Shown here piece after piece: positions 1-8,666 of a stretch of DNA of 64,000 nt. This DNA is from 2-12-FULL-35-23 sp965196985 (GTDB lineage: Bacteria > Pseudomonadota > Gammaproteobacteria > UBA12402): NCBI GenBank assembly GCA_965196985.1, contig CBDALO010000131.1, positions 62,001 through 126,000 on the forward strand. Direction: 5' to 3'. The notes beneath the pieces are model-generated. The model did no database searches, was not told where the DNA came from, and was given only the letters and a program-made list of their open reading frames with translations. The position numbers and the translations under genes were made by a program. Every line of letters starts with the position of its first letter. Positions within the stretch are counted from its first letter, which is position 1.

Positions 1-8
1 AAACTATA

Positions 9-565
9 GTGAAATTAGTCATGCGCAGAATCATAAAAGCGATTAAAAGCCTGAGTGATTACCTGATCCTGCTGAAAAAAAATCCAGAGCTACTAAGGCC
101 AGAGCAGTGCAGCCATTGCGGTGCAGGTGGACTATGGTCACATGGATCATATGATCGAAAACCAGATAGGAACCCAGGTAAAGGACGCTCTTTAAATCCC
201 ACCCCTGTTTTGAGATTTTATTGTCATCAATGTAAACGTACTTGTTCAACCCTACCTGAGATACTTTCTCCAAAGCGTTGGTATTGCTGGTCAGTTCAGC
301 AGGCAGTGTTAATGAGCGTGCTCCTGGGAAAAGTATTAGCTCATCAGGTCAGGAGCAAGGTGTTAGTCGACACACCGTTGCTAGGTGGTTTCACTGGTTG
401 GTTGACCACTTCGTTGATTACTCCTTCCATATCAAAGCACATCCGTTGTGGTTACAGCTTGGGCGACATAGTGATCCACAAGCGTTTTGGTTGGCCTGCC
501 TTGGTGAGCATGATTTATCGAGCATCATGCTTTTTCTTAACAACACAGGAGTGAGCATCCCATAA
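9..565 (+). pseudogene. Zinc-ribbon/HTH transposon protein, frameshifted
   Basis: The first reading frame carries two CxxC pairs (CSHCG near residue 34 and CHQCK near residue 75), a likely zinc ribbon. The matching helix-turn-helix (GVSRHTVARWFHWL) lies in the frame one base over, ending at 565. The shift falls around 320-335, near a GGGAAAA stretch. Either start, GTG at 9 or ATG at 21, is possible, and the gene may begin before the window. The composition resembles zinc-ribbon/HTH proteins accompanying DDE-plus-ATPase transposons, in the way TniQ accompanies TnsB/TnsC, but I cannot prove that homology. It lies 135 bp upstream of the DDE transposase. It is probably inactive unless frameshifting restores it. 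Confidence 0.6.
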
Positions 566-584
566 TTAATTAACGTGAAAAAAA

Positions 585-608
585 GTTGAGATGGATATTT
601 TCTGTAAA
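585..608 (+). repeat. Left copy of direct repeat GTTGAGATGG..TTTCTnTAAA
   Basis: GTTGAGATGG at 585-594 and TTTCTGTAAA at 599-608 recur at 5493-5512 with one substitution and a 4-bp spacing change. The two copies bracket the DDE and AAA genes. They may be transposase-binding or end sites; this is inference. Confidence 0.45.
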
Positions 609-699
609 CCTCACGACCCCACACAGTTTGAGCGTAGCATTCTCAACTCAAGTTGTGATTAACTCATTGCAAGTAGTTAAATCACACAGGAATTGCAAA

Positions 700-2037
700 A
701 TGACCAAGCCCATTCACCCAACAGCACTGTTTCGCCTAAGTGTTTTAGGTGAGCTATGTAGCCGAAATAGTTTTGAGCATGGTGAGCTCAAGAGCATTAT
801 TAAAAGGTTGTCCCAGCAAACCTACAACATTCCAGGTAGTAAGCGTGTTCACCTCAGTGCTAAAACAATTGAGAATTGGTATTACGCCTGGTTAAAGCAG
901 GGTATTGATGGATTAGTTCCTAAAACTCGACGAGACAAAGGCCAGTGTCACATCAATCCAGAGCTACAAGAGTTAATTATTTCCACTAAACAGGAAAGCC
1001 CTTCAAGATCAATTCCGACCGTGATTAAACTCTTAGAAACTCAAGGGAAGGTAGCACGAGGTGAATTATCTCACGCAACAGTTCACCGCTTATTAGTAAA
1101 ACACGGCCTGTCTAAAAGAACAGTCACACCTTCTAACCAAATTGAGCGCCGCTCATTTGAGGCGCTCACAGCTTGTGATATTTGGTATGGCGATGTCATG
1201 CATGGTCCAACGATTTACGATGGCCAAAGAAGAGTTAAAAGCTATTTGGTGAGTATTTTTGATGATGCCTCAAGGTTGGTCTGTCACAGTAAATTTTGTA
1301 CTGATGAGAGTGCCATTACTATTGAGCATGTGTTGAAAGAGGCATTACTCAAACGTGGGCTTCCTGTTAAGCTCATCATTGACAACGGCCCTGCCTACCG
1401 TGCTAAAACGTTGCAAACCATTTGTGCTCGTTTGAAAATTCAATTGATTTACGGCAGGCCCTATGAACCGCAAAGCAAAGGCAAACTAGAGCGTTGGCAT
1501 AGAACAGTACGCGAGCAATTCCTAGCTGAATGCAACCTGGATTCCATTCATAGTTTCAATGCGCTGAATGATCGATTTTGGGCTTGGGTTGAGCGTGTTT
1601 ATCATCAAGCCTCGCAAAGCGCCCTGCCTGACAAGATGACCCCGTTACAACGCTATCAGCAAGACCTCACTAAAATTCAGCCGTTAGGTTGTTTGGCCGA
1701 TAAGCTAGATGATTACTTCCTGCATCGCATTAAGCGCCGAGTCAGGAAGGATGGCACGGTAAGCTGGAATAATCGACTCTTTGAAGTTCCATTTGAACTG
1801 GCTCAACAAGAGGTTTATTTAGTGGTTGATCCGCATAGTGACTCCGCCCGTCACGTCGAATCATTGGAATATCAATACCTTGGTGCAGTGGGAGAGCTGG
1901 ACAAACATAACAACCTTTCTAGAACCCGAGCTAGACCTCAGATGCCGGAACAACCAGCAAGAAAAACCTCGCTAGTTGAGATTGTTTATAACCAAGTTAA
2001 AGAGGATTTGGATATCACTGAGGAGATACCGTCTTAA
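700..2037 (+). CDS. DD35E (rve-fold) transposase of a TnsB/TniA-like transposon
   Basis: A 445-residue protein from ATG 700, which follows an AGGAA ribosome-binding site; an upstream in-frame extension to 586 lacks one. The N-terminal 130 residues look like tandem helix-turn-helix DNA-binding segments. The catalytic core shows D165 (WYGDVMHG), D228 (IIDNGPAY) and E264 (SKGKLERWH), giving exactly 35 residues between the last two, as in Mu/TnsB/IS481-type integrase folds. The C-terminal part (NNRLFEVPFELA) resembles the Mu transposase C-terminal barrel. Its partner AAA ATPase is at 4664, originally probably adjacent but now separated by an IS110 insertion. An imperfect inverted repeat at about 656-690 (GTGATTAAC / GTTAAATCAC) precedes the start and could be regulatory. 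The gene itself looks intact. Confidence 0.85.
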   Translation: MTKPIHPTALFRLSVLGELCSRNSFEHGELKSIIKRLSQQTYNIPGSKRVHLSAKTIENWYYAWLKQGIDGLVPKTRRDKGQCHINPELQELIISTKQESPSRSIPTVIKLLETQGKVARGELSHATVHRLLVKHGLSKRTVTPSNQIERRSFEALTACDIWYGDVMHGPTIYDGQRRVKSYLVSIFDDASRLVCHSKFCTDESAITIEHVLKEALLKRGLPVKLIIDNGPAYRAKTLQTICARLKIQLIYGRPYEPQSKGKLERWHRTVREQFLAECNLDSIHSFNALNDRFWAWVERVYHQASQSALPDKMTPLQRYQQDLTKIQPLGCLADKLDDYFLHRIKRRVRKDGTVSWNNRLFEVPFELAQQEVYLVVDPHSDSARHVESLEYQYLGAVGELDKHNNLSRTRARPQMPEQPARKTSLVEIVYNQVKEDLDITEEIPS

Positions 2038-2691
2038 ACGTCAACAATAAATTGTAAAATTTTTACTAGGCATCCGCTGAAAATGGCTGCTGTGTTTTTA
2101 GGATGCCATAAATCATATGCACCATTTTTCTCATAACAGCACAAATGGCTAGCTTCTTTGGCTTGCCTTTTTTGAGCAGCTTTTCATAAAATTTCTTCAA
2201 AATAGGATTATGCCTTATAGCCACTAATGCCGGCATGTAAAGCGCCTTTCGCAACCAAGCACTACCAACCTTTGAGAGCCGTGATGAATTCAATAAAGTG
2301 CCTGATTGTGACTGGCTGGGATTTAAACCAATATGAGCAGCCAATTGTTTTGCGCCAGAAAATCTTTCAATATTATTAAAAAAAGCAGTTAGTGTTTGAG
2401 CGGTTTTATCACCAATGCCTGGGATGCTTTTAAGCAGCTCTGTGTTATTCTTCAGATCATCATCACTCGCGATCAGCTTACTAATTTCTTCCTGCAGTCG
2501 TAAAATTTCTTTTTCCATATAATCGATATGATTTTGTATAGAGCTAATAATTGTTTCTTCCGCTAGCTCCAGCCTGTTTTGTTCATTGCTGACTTGGGAG
2601 GTTAATACTTCAGATCTCTGTATCAAAGCTCTTAGAGCCTCTATATTAGCTGGCAAAGGCTGCCATAGCGTTGGAGTAAAATGATTTGAAT

Positions 2692-4078
2692 GGGTGCTGC
2701 CTTTATATAATGTAGAATATATAGCATAATATACACTTTAACATGATGAAGGATGGTGTTTGGATGTCAGCTAGAATTATCTCTGATGAAAATAATGAAT
2801 TAACTATTGAACTCAAGCTTCCACTAAAAGGATCTATGCTTGAATGTGAGGACGCAATTCTTGATGGGCTTAATGAGGTTGGAACATTAGCCACTGAAAA
2901 AGCATTAAGTAAGTTTGATGCAGATGGCTCTCCTATCCATGTTGGAAAAATAAAGCTAACAGCACGAAGTAGAGATGAAGCAAATTACCAAACGCCTTAT
3001 GGAGTTGCTCGAGTTAAGCGTTATGTTTATCAAACCTCTAAAGGCGGGAAGATCTTTTGTCCTTTAGAAGATAAGGCTAGAATTATCCAAGGATCAACAC
3101 CGCGATTTGCAAAAATAATCTCACATAAATACTCAAACTTACCTGCTCCTAGTGTTATTGATGATCTCAAGGTCAATCATAACCGTAAAATCTCACATTC
3201 ATACTTGCAACGGGCAACTGATTTTGTTGGCGGTATTGCACAAGCCAAAGAGGCTGAGTGGGAATATGAAGAGCCAAAGCTTGATGCAGGCGTTGAGATG
3301 CTAAGCATTAGCTTAGATGGTGCATATGTCCTCACCGTTGATGATGGTTATAGAGAGAGCATGGTTGGAACTATTTCCATGTATGATAAGCATGGTGCAC
3401 GCCTGCACACAACCTACGTTGCAGCATCACCAGAATATGGAAAAGATGAATTCTTTAATAGGCTTGAAAAGGAAATAAAGCTGAAAAAGAAATATTACCC
3501 TGATGCTAAAACAATTGGCGTTGCTGATGGAGCAAAAAATAATTGGCCATTTCTAAAAAAACATACTGATACGCAAATTTTAGATTTTTGGCATGCAACT
3601 GAATATCTCGGTGAAGCATCAAAGGCAATATTTACCAAAAAATCTGAAAGAGATGAGCGTGATGTTTGGCTCCAAGAGCGATGTCATGACTTAAAGCACA
3701 AGAAAGATGCGGCAGGTAGAATACTTGCTGAGCTTAAAGAGCATGTAAATAAAAAACTGAATAAATCGCTTAGAGAAAAGCTAGAAGGAACAATTACGTA
3801 TTTTGAAAATAATATTAAAGAAAAGCGAATGTCGTATCATAATTTGATTAAGCAGAATGCACCAATTGGCTCTGGCGTCACTGAAGCAGCATGTAAAACA
3901 ATTGTTAAACAAAGATTAGGCGGATCGGGAATGCGCTGGAAAGACAAGGGAATGAAAATTGTTTTATGCTTGAGAACACTAGTAAAGACTAAAGGAAGAT
4001 GGGATCAGTTTTGGGAGAAGGTTAATGATTTTGGCGTGCCAGCAGTAATATAGCCTACATTATATAGAGGCAGCACCC
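2692..4078 (+). mobile_element. ISKra4-family element, copy 1
   Basis: 1387 bp, bounded by inverted repeats beginning GGGTGCTGCC (about 24 bp with one mismatch). It is flanked by the 8-bp target duplication ATTTGAAT at 2684-2691 and 4079-4086. It differs from the other copies by scattered substitutions, including an ATGATG start where the others have TTGATT. Confidence 0.95.
2743..4053 (+). CDS. ISKra4-family transposase, copy 1 (intact)
   Basis: 436 residues with the ISKra4-type landmarks: SLDGAYVL (first catalytic D), GVADGAKNNW (second D), DFWHATEYL, and GSGVTEAACK (E) followed by RLGGSGMRW. This copy has ATG codons at 2743 and 2746, while the other copies start with TTG or with the ATG 21 bases downstream. 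It is complete and potentially active. It lies inside the IS110 transposase, in the opposite orientation. Confidence 0.93.
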   Translation: MMKDGVWMSARIISDENNELTIELKLPLKGSMLECEDAILDGLNEVGTLATEKALSKFDADGSPIHVGKIKLTARSRDEANYQTPYGVARVKRYVYQTSKGGKIFCPLEDKARIIQGSTPRFAKIISHKYSNLPAPSVIDDLKVNHNRKISHSYLQRATDFVGGIAQAKEAEWEYEEPKLDAGVEMLSISLDGAYVLTVDDGYRESMVGTISMYDKHGARLHTTYVAASPEYGKDEFFNRLEKEIKLKKKYYPDAKTIGVADGAKNNWPFLKKHTDTQILDFWHATEYLGEASKAIFTKKSERDERDVWLQERCHDLKHKKDAAGRILAELKEHVNKKLNKSLREKLEGTITYFENNIKEKRMSYHNLIKQNAPIGSGVTEAACKTIVKQRLGGSGMRWKDKGMKIVLCLRTLVKTKGRWDQFWEKVNDFGVPAVI

Positions 4079-4411
4079 ATTTGAATAGTCCTTAATACTG
4101 ACCGCATCGGCCTTGTCGGTCTTGTTTCGTATTAGCTGTCCTTTCATAAAAAACTTTATTCGTGCAGGATTAATTATACTGACATCACACTTCTCACTAT
4201 GTAAATAAAGAGCCAATGCATTACCGTATTTACCTGTTGATTCCATGCAAAAATGAAGTGACTGATCAGATAAAGATTGCGTCCATTCTAATAACTCAGA
4301 AAAGCCCTCAGGATTATTATTAAAATGTTTAACGTGATCTTTTCCGCTAGTGGTGATAGCAGCAACAAAATCAGATTTTGCAATATCAATACCAACACAA
4401 TTTTTTTTCAT

Positions 4412-4640
4412 TTGCTAGAGCCTCTTAAATTTTATTACACTAACAAACTTGGGAAATCATAGTTCGGATCAACCTTGCAAATACAGGCTCACAATGGCCT
4501 AAGATACCGTTCGATCTCATGAACTTATGAGGGTGGAAGGGAGCTAAATCTCCTCAACAGGATTAAATCCTAAGGACGAACACGGCTTCACCTTCCGCCT
4601 ACCCAAGCATCCTTGGGATTGTAGCAATATTGTCATATCT
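4412..4640 (-). ncRNA. Candidate IS110 bridge RNA region
   Basis: A noncoding segment of about 230 bp directly upstream of the IS110 transposase start, the position of the bridge RNA in the IS110 subgroup. It folds well. CCCAAG 4602-4607 pairs with CTTGGG 4612-4617 over a CATC loop. GGTGGAAGG 4532-4540 pairs with CCTTCCGCC 4591-4599. CTCAT 4516-4520 pairs with ATGAG 4527-4531. CCG/TTCG at 4507-4513 can pair with CGAA/CGG at 4577-4585, which crosses the long stem, so it would be a pseudoknot or an alternative fold. Exact ends, strand of expression and guide loops are not proven. Confidence 0.5.
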
Positions 4641-4663
4641 CTACAGTTATTTAAGATACAAGG

Positions 4664-5497
4664 ATGAGTAAGATGTATCTTCAACATTTTGGCTTGAAAT
4701 TTGATCCATTGGGTAAATCAAACATTATTGAATTGGCGCAGTCAAAGCGACTAGAGCAGCAACTTAATGGTTTGCTAGAAACACGCGGCTTAGCAGTGAT
4801 TACTGGCGACTCAGGGACAGGAAAGACCACGGCGCTAAGATACTGGAGCAATAAACTCAACCCGCTGACCCATCAAGTCATTTATCAATCAGACACTCAC
4901 TTTCGGTCATTTGATGTGTACTCTCAGCTTGCCGAAAATCTAGGTTTAGAAAACTATTACCGATTCTCTAAACTTTGGAGAGACTTGAAGCAGAGCTTGA
5001 TCGCGCTCTACCATGATAAAAACGTTCAGCCTATTTGGATCCTAGACGAGGCGCATCAGCTTAGTAATGATTTCATTCTACGATTACCTGACTTCCTTAA
5101 TTTCAGTTTTGACAGCAAAGACGTCATGACGATTATCTTATGTGGACTCCCATCACTTCTAGCAACATTGCAGAGACCAGCCTATAAACCTATCAACTCT
5201 AGAATTCAGTGCTTTATTAGGTGGCATGCAATTGAAGATAGCAGGGATTTTGAGAGCATTATTCACGCTGCTTTTGAGAAGGCAGGAATGAGCAGCAGCT
5301 TATTCACTGAAACAGGTATTCGTGCAGTACACATGGCCACAAAAGGTAGGCTTCGTTATGTTGATAGGCTCATGCGACATGCGTTGCTAATCGCCGCTAA
5401 TATGAATTTAAACCATATACCGGATGATGTCATTAATCAGGCAATTCATGAGCTAAAAGGTCAACTATTTGACACCATCTCACGCAAAATAGGTTGA
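4664..5497 (+). CDS. AAA ATPase (TnsC/TniB/ExeA-like) transposition partner
   Basis: 277 residues. Walker A is GDSGTGKTT at about residues 47-55 and Walker B is WILDEAHQ at about 125-132. A sensor-like segment (IILCGLPSL) and a C-terminal AAA lid follow. This domain set is that of ExeA/TnsC-type ATPases, which regulate DDE transposases by marking target DNA. The start has an ACAAGG ribosome site 5 bases upstream. Its stop codon TGA lies inside the right direct repeat. It was probably co-transcribed with the DDE gene before IS110 inserted between them. It looks intact. Confidence 0.8.
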   Translation: MSKMYLQHFGLKFDPLGKSNIIELAQSKRLEQQLNGLLETRGLAVITGDSGTGKTTALRYWSNKLNPLTHQVIYQSDTHFRSFDVYSQLAENLGLENYYRFSKLWRDLKQSLIALYHDKNVQPIWILDEAHQLSNDFILRLPDFLNFSFDSKDVMTIILCGLPSLLATLQRPAYKPINSRIQCFIRWHAIEDSRDFESIIHAAFEKAGMSSSLFTETGIRAVHMATKGRLRYVDRLMRHALLIAANMNLNHIPDDVINQAIHELKGQLFDTISRKIG

Positions 5498-5512
5498 GAT
5501 GGTTTCTCTAAA
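5493..5512 (+). repeat. Right copy of direct repeat GTTGAGATGG..TTTCTnTAAA
   Basis: GTTGAGATGG at 5493-5502 is followed directly by TTTCTCTAAA. It overlaps the AAA gene stop codon. TGTGGGACG just beyond (5518) is roughly inverted relative to CACGACCCCACA near 613, beside the left copy. Confidence 0.45.
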
Positions 5513-6312
5513 TTATTGTGGGACGTTACACAATGGCAGTCGTTTTGCCACTTGCGCTAAGGTAGTACTGATGAACTTGCTGATAAGGCGGTGAAACACA
5601 ACAGTGTCTACTACTTCGGTCACAGGCCGCCCATTTGTGTCGTGAGCCTCACTTTAGCTAGTGAGATGGGCCTTTAAAACGGATAGTCGACTGAGATGAC
5701 TTAGCATCGTGTCGTCCGAAAAAAAGATCTCGAGGCCAGCTATGCCCGCCATTGGAGAACTCGCTAACCGTTTTACACTGAACTGGTTCGTTATGACAGG
5801 TTTTGTCGCAGAGCCCGTTGAGTGAACTCAACACATTGAGATTGGATCAATGTCCTTTACACCCAGTGCCTTGATGCACTGCTCGTGCAATGCTGTGCAT
5901 TGTCACAATGCCACTAAGAGCAGACTTAGGGTTTAGTCCTAAGAGAGCACTTGTAACTATCGCTTAGTGGGGTTGGTACAGCATGAGCAATTTTTTTATT
6001 GCCCTTGATCGCCGTTACTTGACGGGATCCGGCAAGTTAGCTCCCTTGGGCTTTTGGCAAAGTACCAAGGGCGTTTTAACATCAATCGATAAAAAGGATA
6101 GAAACAGACGAAAAAGATGACAAATTCGCCGTAGGCGGATAGAGATAAAATACCTTGGGGGGATTGCTCCCCATTTGTATGCGGTCTTTGATAGTTCGCT
6201 ATAGCTTCGTGACCTTCCATAAATCCGAAGTTTGCCGCAATTACACTAAACTGATTTAGGACAGGAGCAACACTCAGGCCATCTCGTCACCTTTTCGTTG
6301 TTCAATGTTATT
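5513..6312. other. ORF-free, hairpin-dense 800-bp region after the transposon
   Basis: I see no convincing gene here. The sequence is a run of perfect hairpins: 5625-5672 (outer GCCCAT/ATGGGC, inner CTCAC/GTGAG), 5817-5832 (GTTGAG/CTCAAC), 5835-5851 (ATTGA/TCAAT), 5864-5881 (CAGTGC/GCACTG), 5889-5901, 5898-5910, then CCACTAAG 5911-5918 with CTTAGTGG 5963-5970 enclosing CTTAGG/CCTAAG. At 6001-6072, GCCCTTG and CCCTTGG compete for the same CCAAGGGC. A G4/C4 hairpin lies near 6157-6172. This could be a large noncoding RNA, a transposon end with multiple binding sites, or both. Confidence 0.45.
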
Positions 6313-6406
6313 ATGGGTAGAAAACTGCAATTACTTAACGAGTGCAATCGAGTCCTAGCAACCAGTCATCGGGGCAGTCCAACCACCCGACACTGGCGCC
6401 AGAAAA

Positions 6407-7938
6407 GATAGAGCGTTATTTTGTCTGTAAAAACCAACTTCAGTACTTAGAAAAACCTTTAAAATTCTAAATGGCACTCTATTGTACCTGTCTCATCGCA
6501 TAATATCTTAAATTAATTATGCTAATCAATCTAAAAAATTATTTATACCTCAAATTTTTCTCCTCTCAAAATAAATTATTAACTTTTAGGTAATAGCAAT
6601 TATATCTCGTTAATAAGAACAAGAATGATCTATCCTAAAACCCTATGAAGCCTTATTATTCACTTCAACTTAAGTATCTAGGTGATCCGCTCCACTGGTC
6701 ATCAATTTCCACTAAAACAGCTGATACGAGCCTTAGGCACGATTCAGTATTAGGGAAAATTCCAACTGTATGCGTCCTTCTTTTTACCTCTCTGTTTACG
6801 CGCTCAGCTATGTTACTGGTTCTTAATCTTTTTTGATGCGGCCTGTCAAAGTTCATCACTACTAAGCCCTCCGGTATATTCACTTCCAACCAAGAAGAAA
6901 GCTCTGGTGCTGTTTGCTGATATTTATCTACCGCCATAGCCAATAGTCTTTCCGACTCATGAATGTTTGAGGCATTAAATATAGCTGTAATCTCCTCAGC
7001 TACTGGTTCCTTCATTGAGCGCTTTGGTATGTGAGCCTGAGCATTTTGCTGCAAATGAAATTGGCAGCGTTGCCAAGGAACACTGGGGAACACAGCTCTT
7101 CTAGCGGCTTTTAGGCCAGTATGAGCGTCGCTAGTAATCAACTCAATACCATGTATACCTCGCTCAACCAACTGCTGAAGAAAATCACGCCAATGTACCT
7201 CAGCCTCTGATAACGCAACAGAAACACCTAGCACTGTTCTCTTGCCGGTTGATTCATCAAAGCCATAGGCTATCAATACCGCACAGTCTTGTACTGTGCC
7301 GCTAGTGCGCACCTTCTCATAACGTGCATCTAGCCAAAGATATTTTATCTTTCCTAACGGCTTATTTCGCCATTTCTTTAAATCTTCATCCAACAATTTA
7401 GCGCAACGGCTTGCCTCTGTGCTTGAAATATCTGTTCCACAGAGTTGCTTTAGCACCTTTTCAACTTTGCGCGTGGAAACCCCATGCACATACATTTCAG
7501 CGACAGCCAGCTTAAGTGCTCTATCAGAGCGTACACCTCGCTCTAAGACTGATGGATAGAAGGCTTCATTGGAGTCTCTAACCTGCGGTATCTGTAGCTC
7601 AAGCTGACCTTGACCTGTGTTAATTAACCTTGGTTTAAAGCCGTTCGCATATCCGTTTCTATCGCCAGTTCGCTCATAAGGACTGGCATTTAAATGGCGC
7701 TCCCTTTCTATTAACATAGCCTCATTCATCAACCTGGAGACAAGCTTAGGTAAAGCTTCAAACCCCTCCATCGCTAAAACATGTATGGCTTCTTCGATTA
7801 AGTTCTCATTTTTATAGCAGCTCATTGTCATTCCTCTTTTTTGGTTAAGTTTACCTTAAAAGGAATTTCTAATCTGACTGAGTCGCCTGCTTATTTTCAG
7901 CAAGTCAATGGAATTTACAGAAAGGATGGCGCACTAGC
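6407..7938 (-). mobile_element. IS256-family element, copy 1
   Basis: 1532 bp, ends GCTAGTGCGCC and GATAGAGCGTT (imperfect inverted repeats of about 30 bp). It is flanked by the 8-bp duplication CCAGAAAA at 6399-6406 and 7939-7946. It is inserted in the recombinase-like gene. Confidence 0.95.
6665..7825 (-). CDS. IS256-family transposase, copy 1 (intact)
   Basis: 386 residues from the ATG at 7825 (MSCYKNEN), chosen because an AGAGGA ribosome site lies 7 bases upstream; an ATG two codons earlier is also open. Mutator-type DDE residues are in WLDARYEKV, SDAHTGLKA and NIAERVNREVKRR. It differs from the other two copies at only a few residues, for example GDRNGY versus GERNGY. It is potentially active. 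Confidence 0.95.
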   Translation of the reverse strand: MSCYKNENLIEEAIHVLAMEGFEALPKLVSRLMNEAMLIERERHLNASPYERTGDRNGYANGFKPRLINTGQGQLELQIPQVRDSNEAFYPSVLERGVRSDRALKLAVAEMYVHGVSTRKVEKVLKQLCGTDISSTEASRCAKLLDEDLKKWRNKPLGKIKYLWLDARYEKVRTSGTVQDCAVLIAYGFDESTGKRTVLGVSVALSEAEVHWRDFLQQLVERGIHGIELITSDAHTGLKAARRAVFPSVPWQRCQFHLQQNAQAHIPKRSMKEPVAEEITAIFNASNIHESERLLAMAVDKYQQTAPELSSWLEVNIPEGLVVMNFDRPHQKRLRTSNIAERVNREVKRRTHTVGIFPNTESCLRLVSAVLVEIDDQWSGSPRYLS

Positions 7939-8666
7939 CCAGAAAACGTTGCATAAAATGATTAATCAATGGGTGCGGCTTAAAATGGCCCCGACCACTT
8001 TACGCGCTGTCACATCGGAGCATTTTCAAGCGCTGGTTTGGTTGTGGGAGAAAAAAGGCTTAACCCCTGAAAGTCGTGCCAAGCAAATCTCGGTGCTGCG
8101 CTTTTTTTATCGCTTAACCGATTGGGGCGTTCAGGTTCCGAGTAATCGTGAGCTGGGGATTGTGCTCAAGCCCACTGGTGTTGATCAACTCATCACGCCA
8201 CCCGGCGAGGTGCTCCCTCGGGTGCATCATCCCTTCACACGCACCCTGCTTGAATTTCAGTATTACTTTGGCTTAATGAAAACCGAGTCCATCCGGTTAG
8301 ATCTGTGCATGGCCTATCAAGAAGCTGGTACAACGCAGACATTACTGATCGATCGAAGTTTGGCGTACAACAAAACCGACCGCTTGATTCCAATTGTCTC
8401 ACCAGAACAGCTGCAAGCCATTAAAGCTCGCCGTGACTTAGTCGAGCAGCAAGGGGTTTTAGCGGATCGGTATTCCGAGGTTGCCTTGTCGCAATTAATG
8501 GACATTGATTTAGCCAGTGTCAATATCAATCCAAAGCAAAACTTTCGGCGCTATTATGCGCAACAGCGTTTTTACAATTTATTAGCTGAGGGAACCGAAG
8601 CGCAAGCACGTGAACGACTCAAAACTGAGCTAGGACTTACCTCACTGTATCACCTAAGGGATTATT

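Larger units (their letters stand above)
2066..4411 (-). pseudogene. IS110-family DEDD transposase split by ISKra4
   Basis: The N-terminal part (4411 down to about 4079) has the DEDD RuvC-like motifs: D8 in GIDIAK, E in CMESTGKYG and two D in KTDKADA. The C-terminal part (2683 to 2066) has the IS116/IS110/IS902 domain (SIPGIGDKTAQTL, AAHIGLNPSQSQSG, KVGSAWLRKALY) with the conserved serine region. Removing 2692-4078 and one copy of the 8-bp duplication ATTTGAAT rejoins the frame. The protein would be about 310-320 residues, near the family norm. IS110 recombinases are guided by a bridge RNA encoded beside the gene. The split gene should be inactive. Confidence 0.85.
2040..4640 (-). mobile_element. 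IS110-family element, interrupted by ISKra4 copy 1
   Basis: The element lies between the DDE and AAA genes of the host transposon. It contains an IS110-type transposase on the minus strand and, upstream of the gene, a noncoding segment rich in hairpins. IS110 elements lack clear inverted repeats and target duplications, so the ends are approximate: they fall between the DDE stop at 2037 and the AAA start at 4664. A short CAATA occurs near both junctions (about 2044 and 4625) and could be a core, but this is weak. Confidence 0.7.

Noticed and set aside
5996..6220. 74-codon minus-strand ORF in the structured region
   Set aside because: No ribosome site and no recognisable domain, and it crosses several perfect hairpins; more likely a chance frame.
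5513..6312. Group II intron or CRISPR array in the hairpin-rich region
   Set aside because: No domain V-like sequence, no reverse transcriptase, and no regularly spaced direct repeats.
6645..6836. Antisense 63-codon ORFs recurring in every IS256 and ISKra4 copy
   Set aside because: They mirror the conserved transposase frames and recur only because the IS does.
7841..7946. Apparent N-terminus of the integrase-like gene starting at TTG 7841
   Set aside because: This sequence is the terminal part of IS256 and is present at the ends of all three copies. The true start lies before the IS at 6313.
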